Origin: Mucilaginibacter robiniae
Lineage (GTDB): Bacteria; Bacteroidota; Bacteroidia; Sphingobacteriales; Sphingobacteriaceae
Length of the DNA stretch: 64,000 nt
NCBI RefSeq assembly: GCF_012849215.1
Contig: NZ_CP051682.1
Coordinates: 496,001 to 560,000 of the forward strand
Reading direction: 5' to 3'
Within the stretch, counting starts at the first letter, position 1. Every line of letters starts with the position of its first letter. The notes beneath the pieces were generated by a model. That model was given only the letters and a program-made list of their open reading frames with translations, was not told the origin of the DNA and ran no database searches. This document shows, piece by piece, positions 57,665 through 64,000 of this stretch. Made by a program: the position numbers and the translations under genes.

Positions 57665-59812
57665 ATGAATCATCCGGTAATTAACCAAGCTGTGGGCCAG
57701 CCCTTGAATCGTGTTGAAGGTGTTGCAAAGGTAACAGGCCAAGCCAAATACACCGCCGAGCATGATTTACCCGGCATGACTTATGGTGTTATGGTTACCA
57801 GTACCATCACCAAAGGTCATATAACTAAATTGGATACTAAAACTGCCGAACAAGCTACTGGCGTGTTGGGTATAATAAGCCACCTGAATTGTCCCGAAGT
57901 TCCTGGTTACCAGAAAAACCCGGCTGCTACACTTCCCATATTTGCAGGTCAGGAATTTAAATTATTTCAGGACAGCCAGATTCATTTTAATATGCAACCT
58001 GTAGCTTTAGTAATTGCTGATACCTTTGAACGTGCACAACATGCAGCTTCACTGGTTAAAATAGCATACAGCGCAGAACCTCACCACACCGATATACACG
58101 AACAATTACCAAATGCTATTATTCCTGCCAAACCTTCCGACTATACACGCGGGCAGGCCGATGCCTGGCAGCAAGCTCCCGTAAAGATATCGCAGCAATA
58201 CGAAACATCATTACAGGTGCATAACCCTATGGAACCTCATGCTACTATAGCCTATTGGCCGGCTGAGGATAAACTCATGCTGCTCAATAAATCAAATGGT
58301 GTAAAATCATCACAACAAAGCATTTCACAGTATTTTGAATTACCACCCGAAAACATACAGGTTATATCAGAATATGTGGGCGGTGCTTTCGGAAGCTCGT
58401 CCAGAGTATGGCCGCAGGAAATGGCTGCCGTACTGGGTGCAAAAAAAGTAGGCAAACCCGTAAAAGCAGTACTAGCGCGCAACCAAGTATTCAATATGGT
58501 TGGTTACCGCCCTTACTCGCTGCAAAAATTTAGTATAGGCGCTCAGGTTGATGGTACTATAACCGGCATTGCCCATAAGGCTTATGGCTCCACATCCAGT
58601 TATGAGCAGTTTAATGAACGTATTGTTGAACCTACCAAATCAGCTTACAACTGTATTAACCTGAGTACCACCTACAAACTGGTACCATTAGATGTAAGCA
58701 CACCTTGCCCTGCACGTGGCCCCGGTGAAACCAGCGGCTCTTTTGCGCTGGAATCAGCCATGGACGAGCTAGCCTATGCCCTAAAGATGGACCCGCTGGA
58801 GTTAAGATTGAAAAACTTTGCCAATATAGATTTAAACAACAACAAACCCTGGTCAAGCAACCACTTGAAAGAATGCTACCAAATAGGTGCTGAAAAATTT
58901 GGATGGAGCAAACGCAATCCTGTTCCACGCTCCATGCAACGTAATGGTATGCTGATGGGTTGGGGCATGAGCATGGGTATTTATAAAGCGGAACGTGCAC
59001 CAGCATCGGCCAGTGTACGCATCCAAGCCAATAGTCAGGTATTTATCCGTTGCTCGGTGGCTGATACCGGACCAGGTTCTATCACTATTCTTACTCAAAT
59101 TGCTGCCGATGCTTTGGGCGTAGATGTTAGTCATGTTACTATTGAATGGGGTAATGCCGATTACCCAATGGCGCCGCCACAATTTGCCTCACATACTACA
59201 GCATCAACCGGCTCGGCTGTACATGATGCTGCTATAGCTTTAAAACAGAAGTTTACCACATTGGCTAACACAGATAATGTATCATCAAGCAACTATACTG
59301 ATTTATTGCGCCAGCATCAATTAACAGAGTTAGAAGCCACTGTTCAATCCAAACCAGGGTTTGAAACGCAGCAACATTCGGGTAAATCTTTTAGTGTTAA
59401 TTTTATTGAGATACAAGTACACCCCACAACGGGCATGGTTAAAGTTAACCGGATTGTTTCAGTTATTGATGCCGGCAAAATCATGAATCATAAAACAGCC
59501 CGAAGCCAGGTTTTAGGTTCGGCAGTTTGGGGTATTGGTATTGCTTTAATGGAACAAGGTGTGGTTGACCATCGCTACGGCCGTTATGTAAACAATAATC
59601 TGGCCGAGTATCATGTACCAGTAAATGCCGACATACCGCAGATGGGCATTCACTTTATTGATAAAGCTGACAATTATCTGGACCCGATGGGTGCCAAAGG
59701 CTTAGGCGAAGTTGGACTGATTGGTTTTACAGCAGCTATAGCAAATGCAGTTTATCATGCTACAGGTAAGCGGATCCGGCAGTTGCCAATTACGCCTGAT
59801 AAATTACTGTAA
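57665..59812 (+). CDS. Molybdopterin-binding subunit of a xanthine dehydrogenase-type hydroxylase
   Basis: 715 residues. The aldehyde oxidase/xanthine dehydrogenase a/b-hammerhead domain covers about 15-125, followed by the molybdopterin-binding domain. Key strings: GGAFGSSSRVWPQEMAAVL, ARGPGETSGSFALESAMDEL and GAKGLGEVGLIG, where E682 is the expected catalytic glutamate. It resembles YagR, the large subunit of PaoABC-type aldehyde oxidoreductase. The 2Fe-2S and FAD subunit genes normally beside it are absent here. No signal peptide. Confidence 0.9.
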   Translation: MNHPVINQAVGQPLNRVEGVAKVTGQAKYTAEHDLPGMTYGVMVTSTITKGHITKLDTKTAEQATGVLGIISHLNCPEVPGYQKNPAATLPIFAGQEFKLFQDSQIHFNMQPVALVIADTFERAQHAASLVKIAYSAEPHHTDIHEQLPNAIIPAKPSDYTRGQADAWQQAPVKISQQYETSLQVHNPMEPHATIAYWPAEDKLMLLNKSNGVKSSQQSISQYFELPPENIQVISEYVGGAFGSSSRVWPQEMAAVLGAKKVGKPVKAVLARNQVFNMVGYRPYSLQKFSIGAQVDGTITGIAHKAYGSTSSYEQFNERIVEPTKSAYNCINLSTTYKLVPLDVSTPCPARGPGETSGSFALESAMDELAYALKMDPLELRLKNFANIDLNNNKPWSSNHLKECYQIGAEKFGWSKRNPVPRSMQRNGMLMGWGMSMGIYKAERAPASASVRIQANSQVFIRCSVADTGPGSITILTQIAADALGVDVSHVTIEWGNADYPMAPPQFASHTTASTGSAVHDAAIALKQKFTTLANTDNVSSSNYTDLLRQHQLTELEATVQSKPGFETQQHSGKSFSVNFIEIQVHPTTGMVKVNRIVSVIDAGKIMNHKTARSQVLGSAVWGIGIALMEQGVVDHRYGRYVNNNLAEYHVPVNADIPQMGIHFIDKADNYLDPMGAKGLGEVGLIGFTAAIANAVYHATGKRIRQLPITPDKLL

Positions 59813-59814
59813 AA

Positions 59815-60381
59815 TCAGGAAAGATGCTGATACGGTACGATACGGCTAAACCAAGAACGGGAAAATTTAACCTGCGAAGGATTTGCCTGGATAATAGCCT
59901 CATACTTTTGCTTTCTTAATTCACAAACAGCTTTATACAAAACCTCGGCATCTATGGCATTGGCAGCTGCTATTGTTTTAGGTCCGGCTTGACCATCAAT
60001 CACTAATGTACCAGGTCTCAATTGATTGATTGCTTTTTGCAAAATTTTGGCTGCTGTTCCTATACCCATATTAACGGCAGTATCAAAAAGCTGATTAGCC
60101 AGTTGCTGATCATGCATAGCATCCATAAACATAGCATCCCAAAAGTTGCTTTTATAAAAAGACATTACCAGGGTTTGCAAACCAGTGCTACTAGCTAGCG
60201 CGGTATTCAATTTGGCTGGATGCTTTGCTTTTACACCATCTACAATTGGCCAGCCGGCCCATGAGGGCCAGTAATTCCGGGCAATGCCTTTATAGGTTTC
60301 ACCGCCCGCATCTTCAGGTGTGTTGGCGTACCCGCCTTCGTTGCGCATAGTAATTTGAAATGCAACATTAAATTGTGACAT
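59815..60381 (-). CDS. GH108-type N-acetylmuramidase with peptidoglycan-binding C-terminus
   Basis: 188 residues. The N-terminal catalytic domain has E15 in MRNEGGYANTPEDAGGET, the EGGY motif of GH108 muramidases. The C-terminal half (about 105-180, with AINQLRPGTLVIDGQAGPKT) is a PG_binding_3-like module. No signal peptide, as in phage endolysins, but no phage genes lie nearby. Cytoplasmic retention or holin-type export is unclear. It is convergent with the molybdenum enzyme gene, 2 bp apart. Confidence 0.85.
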   Translation of the reverse strand: MSQFNVAFQITMRNEGGYANTPEDAGGETYKGIARNYWPSWAGWPIVDGVKAKHPAKLNTALASSTGLQTLVMSFYKSNFWDAMFMDAMHDQQLANQLFDTAVNMGIGTAAKILQKAINQLRPGTLVIDGQAGPKTIAAANAIDAEVLYKAVCELRKQKYEAIIQANPSQVKFSRSWFSRIVPYQHLS

Positions 60382-60617
60382 AGTTTTAGAATAAAAGGGT
60401 TATAAAAATAAATTATAAAGTATTATAGTAATAACAACTATTAAGCAGCAGAAAACAGCACAGGAAAGAACATCCATGCTACTCTTTTATCAAAAACACT
60501 TTGTTTATTGGTTAAAGAAGCTGGCAGATTTACCAGTGTTCAGAAAGTAGTTAATCAACTTAGCCATGTAAAATTACAAATACACATTCAAATTACCAAA
60601 AATATTAGCAAATACTT

Positions 60618-61415
60618 TTACTTTATGGTATGTAAAAATTCAGAAGGGCGCATTTGGGTTTGCTGGTAAAAAGTATTACTGAAAGCAGAAATGCTCCCAT
60701 AACCGGTAGCAAAAGCAATTTGACTAAGTGTTAAATCAGTTTGCAACATCAATTCTACAGCTTTTACCATGCGGAGCTGTTTTAAATATTGTAGAAAAGA
60801 CATACTTAAAGTTGATTGAAATAAGCGTGACAAAGTGCGTTCACTTAACCCAAACTTCTGGCTTACTGTACTTAAAGTAAGTAATTGCGCAGCATAGGTA
60901 TCCAAGTATTGTAATACAGGCTGTAATCTATCGTTCTGCGTAGTAGGCAGAACGATGGGCAGATTCTGAGTTTCTGAAACAGACAGCAAGTTTTTTAAGG
61001 CTGTAAAGAAAGAATAATGCCGGCTTTCCGGATGAATATGCCCGCGCCATTGCCCGGTATAAATCATCATTTCATGGAGTAAATTATTTACAGGATAAAT
61101 ACCCATGCGACTGTAAAAAGGCGAACTATCATCATCATAAGTATAAAAATAAATTGACCGTATAGCTGAAGCTGAATGCCTTACTTTTAAGAAATGATTG
61201 AGCCCGCAAGGCACCCAAACATAATGCCGAGCGGGTATAATATAAGCCGTATCATCCACATGAAGGTAAGCTACTCCCCCTTCTACATAAGTGATTTGAC
61301 CTTTAGCATGATGGTGCACTGGAAACCGTCTTTCTGTTCTTTCATGCAGAACATATACCGATTTAGGGTGCTTGTCAATTTGTATCAGGTATTCTTGAGT
61401 TGTTAATTGCTCCAT
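60618..61415 (-). CDS. AraC-family transcriptional regulator
   Basis: 265 residues. A cupin-like sensing domain covers about 15-120 (PVHHHAKGQITYVEGGVAYL, VPCGLNHFLKV). The C-terminal double helix-turn-helix (about 165-262) includes FGLSERTLSRLFQ and ALSQIAFATGYGSISAFSNTF-type features (read LSQIAFATGYGS). It is divergent from the TolC-EmrA-type operon across 89 bp, a typical arrangement for a local regulator of that efflux system. Effector unknown. Confidence 0.9.
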   Translation of the reverse strand: MEQLTTQEYLIQIDKHPKSVYVLHERTERRFPVHHHAKGQITYVEGGVAYLHVDDTAYIIPARHYVWVPCGLNHFLKVRHSASAIRSIYFYTYDDDSSPFYSRMGIYPVNNLLHEMMIYTGQWRGHIHPESRHYSFFTALKNLLSVSETQNLPIVLPTTQNDRLQPVLQYLDTYAAQLLTLSTVSQKFGLSERTLSRLFQSTLSMSFLQYLKQLRMVKAVELMLQTDLTLSQIAFATGYGSISAFSNTFYQQTQMRPSEFLHTIK

Positions 61416-61479
61416 GTTAACTGGCTGGAATCATCAATTTTTCGGCAATTTACATAAAACCACACACTTGTTATCGTAG

Positions 61480-61487
61480 TAACTTTG
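61480..61487 (+). promoter_or_regulatory. Candidate -7 box for the efflux operon
   Basis: TAACTTTG matches TAnnTTTG, 17 bp before the start codon. It lacks a good -33 element, consistent with a promoter needing an activator such as the divergent AraC-type protein. Confidence 0.4.
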
Positions 61488-61504
61488 CTTACATAGTAAT
61501 AAAG

Positions 61505-62842
61505 ATGTGTTACTCAATAATACGAACATGTTTAGTAATTGGCTGGCTGGCTGCCAGTCAAGCAGTATTTGCCCAGCAACCAACTGTTGTCCCAACCGGA
61601 GCTAAGCTTACTTTGCAGCAGATTTGGGATAAAGCCGAACAGTATAACAGAAGCATACAGATGCAACAGCTGCACGTGCAAAGCAGTGCCGAGGATATTA
61701 AAGATGCAAAAGCCGAACGCCTACCAGACATTAATGCCGCCGGTGAATATGATTATGTAAGCAACCTACCCATTTTTGAAAATGGGCTGCTGCATACTCC
61801 TACTCAGTATCCGGTACTGCATACCTATTATCGTTTAGGCGGCGATGCTTACCTGAATTTGTACAACGGCCGTAAAATCAGCTTGAAAATTGAAGAGCAA
61901 AAAGCAGAGCACCAGCTGCGAGAGGAACAAAAAGGCTTAACTACAGCTGAAGTAAGATTACGGGCCGTAGCTTACTATCTGGATTTGCAACGAAGCAATA
62001 TTTTCAAGCAACTAATGTTCAGTAATATTGCCGAACAAGAAAAACAGCTGGCTCAAATCAGGCAACTGCAGAAAAACGGTGTGGTGTTGAAAAGTGATGT
62101 GTTGCGCGCCGAATTACAGCTATCGCGCCAAAGACTTTCACTGGTACAAATTGAGAATGACTTGGCTATTGCTAACCAGAAATTAAATATCCTGATTGGG
62201 CAGCCTGATAGTACCTTAATTACTACGATACCTATGCCTCAAATAGATTCCAGCTCTATTAAATCATATCCTGAATATTTGGCTATAGCTTTACGTAATG
62301 CTCACGAAAATAAGATATCAGAACAGGAAACTAACCTGCGCCGCTTACAGGTAAAGGATACTAAAGCTAATGTTTCGCCCAAGCTGGGCTTATTTGCCAA
62401 TTACGCTTATACTTATCCACAAATTCAATTTTTCCCTTACAGTGGCTATTTGTACGGTTTAGGTATGACAGGCATACGAGCTTCATTTCCAATATCCTCC
62501 ATTTATTTCAATAAGCATAAAGTAAAAGCTTCAGAGCTAGAGTACAAACGGCAGGAAATGGAACATCTGGATACGCAGGATAACATTAGGCAACAAGTTA
62601 ATGAAGCCTACTTGCGCTATAAAGAAGCGTTAACCCGAATTAGTGTAGCGCAAACCAACATTAACCAAGCTAGCGAAAACTCCCGCATTATCAATAATAC
62701 CTACTTCAACCAATTATCACTGGTAACTGATTTGCTGCAGGCTAACACTCAACTGCTCCAAACTCAATTTGATCTGGCTGCAGCCCAAATAGGCGCACAA
62801 ATGCAATACTATCAGTTACAAAAAGTTATAGGCAACCTTTAA
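61505..62842 (+). CDS. TolC-family outer-membrane efflux channel
   Basis: 445 residues with a signal peptide (about 8-23, ending AVFAQ). Long amphipathic helices and the duplicated OEP pattern are visible (LTLQQIWDKAEQYNRSIQMQ early; EAYLRYKEALTRISVAQTNI late). It forms the outer-membrane duct of a tripartite efflux pump. The HlyD-type adaptor follows after 3 bp. Confidence 0.92.
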   Translation: MCYSIIRTCLVIGWLAASQAVFAQQPTVVPTGAKLTLQQIWDKAEQYNRSIQMQQLHVQSSAEDIKDAKAERLPDINAAGEYDYVSNLPIFENGLLHTPTQYPVLHTYYRLGGDAYLNLYNGRKISLKIEEQKAEHQLREEQKGLTTAEVRLRAVAYYLDLQRSNIFKQLMFSNIAEQEKQLAQIRQLQKNGVVLKSDVLRAELQLSRQRLSLVQIENDLAIANQKLNILIGQPDSTLITTIPMPQIDSSSIKSYPEYLAIALRNAHENKISEQETNLRRLQVKDTKANVSPKLGLFANYAYTYPQIQFFPYSGYLYGLGMTGIRASFPISSIYFNKHKVKASELEYKRQEMEHLDTQDNIRQQVNEAYLRYKEALTRISVAQTNINQASENSRIINNTYFNQLSLVTDLLQANTQLLQTQFDLAAAQIGAQMQYYQLQKVIGNL

Positions 62843-62845
62843 GTT

Positions 62846-63907
62846 ATGAGCAAAAAAGACCAATACACCGAAACGGATAAATTAATTACCCGCATAACAG
62901 CCTGGATAGCCGGTATCATCCTGCTTGCACTTATCATTTGGGGTGGTATTGCTATCTACAATTTATATCTGTACGAAGAAACTAATGATGCACAGGTACA
63001 AGAATACATTAACCCGATTACTTCTAGGGTAAGCGGTTTTATTACCAAAATCAACTACGAAGAAAATCAGGACGTAAAAAAGGGTGATACCTTGTTAACT
63101 ATTGATAACAGCGAATATCAGCTACAACAGCAGGAAGCAGAAGCTGGCTTAGCCAACGCTCAGGCACAACTGCAGGCTTTAGGTAGTAACATACAAACTT
63201 CCGCTCAAACCTCACAAGTAAACAAAGCACAAATTGCAGCTGCCAAGGCACGTTTATGGCACCAGCAGCAAGAATATGCACGCTATAAAAAGCTGTATGA
63301 TGTAGAATCAGCTACGCAGCAACAGCTGGAAAATGTAGAAACAGCACTGGCTGTTGCACGGTCCGATTATCAATCTACCTTAAATAATTATCAAGCTTCT
63401 TTATCTAAAGTAAATGATACACGGGTACAAAGAGCTGTTTTGCAAGCTGAAATCAAGAGACGACAAGCCTTATTGAACCGTAATAAACTGGATGTGGGCT
63501 ATACACTTATCAAAGCTCCATACAATGGTAAAATGGGCCGTTTAACCATACAAGAAGGGCAGCAAATACAAGTAGGCCAAACCCTGGCTTTTATTGTTGA
63601 CCAGGATGCAGGCAAATGGGTAATTGCCAATTATAAAGAAACTCAACTCCGCTACATGCATGTAGGTGACAAAGCCGAAGTGGAAGCTGATGCATTTCCT
63701 GGACACCAATTTAACGGACGAATTATTTCATTGTCGCCAGCTACAGGTTCCAGTTTCTCGTTGCTGCCACCCGATAACTCAACCGGTAATTACGTAAAAA
63801 TTGTACAGCGTGTACCAGTACGCATCCGGCTTATTGATAGCCCTGCCGTTATTGCACCATTACGGGCTGGAATGAATTGCAACGTTATTATTCGCAAAAA
63901 CCAATAA
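62846..63907 (+). CDS. HlyD/EmrA-type membrane fusion protein
   Basis: 353 residues. A short cytoplasmic start, one membrane anchor (about 17-36), a biotinyl-lipoyl-like domain (about 45-85 and 210-250, with VSGFITKINYEENQDVKKGD and APYNGKMGRLTIQEGQ), a Gln/Ala-rich coiled-coil hairpin (about 85-205) and a beta-barrel domain. It links the inner-membrane transporter to the TolC-type channel. Third component begins 9 bp downstream. Confidence 0.93.
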   Translation: MSKKDQYTETDKLITRITAWIAGIILLALIIWGGIAIYNLYLYEETNDAQVQEYINPITSRVSGFITKINYEENQDVKKGDTLLTIDNSEYQLQQQEAEAGLANAQAQLQALGSNIQTSAQTSQVNKAQIAAAKARLWHQQQEYARYKKLYDVESATQQQLENVETALAVARSDYQSTLNNYQASLSKVNDTRVQRAVLQAEIKRRQALLNRNKLDVGYTLIKAPYNGKMGRLTIQEGQQIQVGQTLAFIVDQDAGKWVIANYKETQLRYMHVGDKAEVEADAFPGHQFNGRIISLSPATGSSFSLLPPDNSTGNYVKIVQRVPVRIRLIDSPAVIAPLRAGMNCNVIIRKNQ

Positions 63908-63916
63908 GCCAGTCTG

Positions 63917-64000
63917 ATGAGTAATACAATACCGGTTTTCAAAGCCTGGGCACCCGAATGGCTCATTCGGGGAGCAATATTACTGGTGGTGTTGCCTTCT
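63917..64000 (+). CDS. Start of an inner-membrane efflux transporter, EmrB-like (partial)
   Basis: Only 28 codons are visible (MSNTIPVFKAWAPEWLIRG, then a hydrophobic run) before the window ends. Position after the EmrA-type gene and the onset of a membrane helix fit a DHA2-type major-facilitator transporter. Identity is inferred from context. Confidence 0.6.
   Translation, partial: MSNTIPVFKAWAPEWLIRGAILLVVLPS

Overview
The window looks like a chromosomal segment of a Bacteroidota bacterium, most likely from the Sphingobacteriaceae (Mucilaginibacter/Pedobacter type). The evidence is AT-rich coding DNA, a bacillithiol gene (bshB1), a TonB-dependent receptor with a carboxypeptidase-regulatory-like N-terminus, paired DUF3857 proteins, a FucP-type sugar transporter, several -7 boxes of the TAnnTTTG type used by the Bacteroidota primary sigma factor, and the near absence of Shine-Dalgarno sequences. 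The genus is inferred from gene content, not from a marker gene. I see no rRNA, tRNA, CRISPR array, phage or insertion sequence.

Region 1 (1-31.6 kb) is mostly core housekeeping. It holds an RluD-type pseudouridine synthase, lysine 6-transaminase, a redox operon (DUF4294, glutathione peroxidase, bshB1), a bifunctional RelA/SpoT enzyme, a Fur-family regulator, purA, a pabB-type chorismate enzyme, cmk, an ArfB-type hydrolase, lepB, an LpxR-type lipid A deacylase, lon, gpmI, nadC, plsY, an M48 lipoprotein protease, dCMP deaminase, rplU-rpmA and an epsilon-like exonuclease. Two oddities stand out. A 499-bp divergent gap between lon and a TPR gene can fold into a nested multi-stem RNA. A DUF2071 (YqjF-like) gene is broken by two single-base losses.

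Region 2 (31.8-41.1 kb) is envelope and redox biology. It has a co-translated pair of DUF3857/transglutaminase-like exported proteins, one lacking the catalytic cysteine, a 40-residue membrane protein, two thioredoxin-fold proteins, an NlpC/P60 lipoprotein and a stand-alone AAA ATPase. It ends with a two-gene unit pairing an MpaB/Lcp-type (DUF2236) oxygenase with a flavin amine-oxidase-like protein.

Region 3 (41.1-49.4 kb) contains a stress-type cluster: a glycine-rich DUF937-like protein, three proteins with YsnF/AvaK (DUF2382) domains and an OmpA-like protein. It is followed by a TonB receptor with a small His/Cys-rich partner and a yellow/royal-jelly-type beta-propeller.

Region 4 (49.4-64 kb) is accessory carbon and stress metabolism. 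A plus-strand run encodes a GspB39-type SDR, a gluconate-2-dehydrogenase subunit 3-like protein, a GMC oxidoreductase and a GH1-like glycosidase. Then come an acyltransferase, a GH130-type protein, two small unknowns, an orphan molybdopterin-binding hydroxylase subunit and a GH108-type muramidase. The window ends with an AraC-type regulator divergent from a TolC-EmrA-EmrB-like efflux operon that runs off the right edge.
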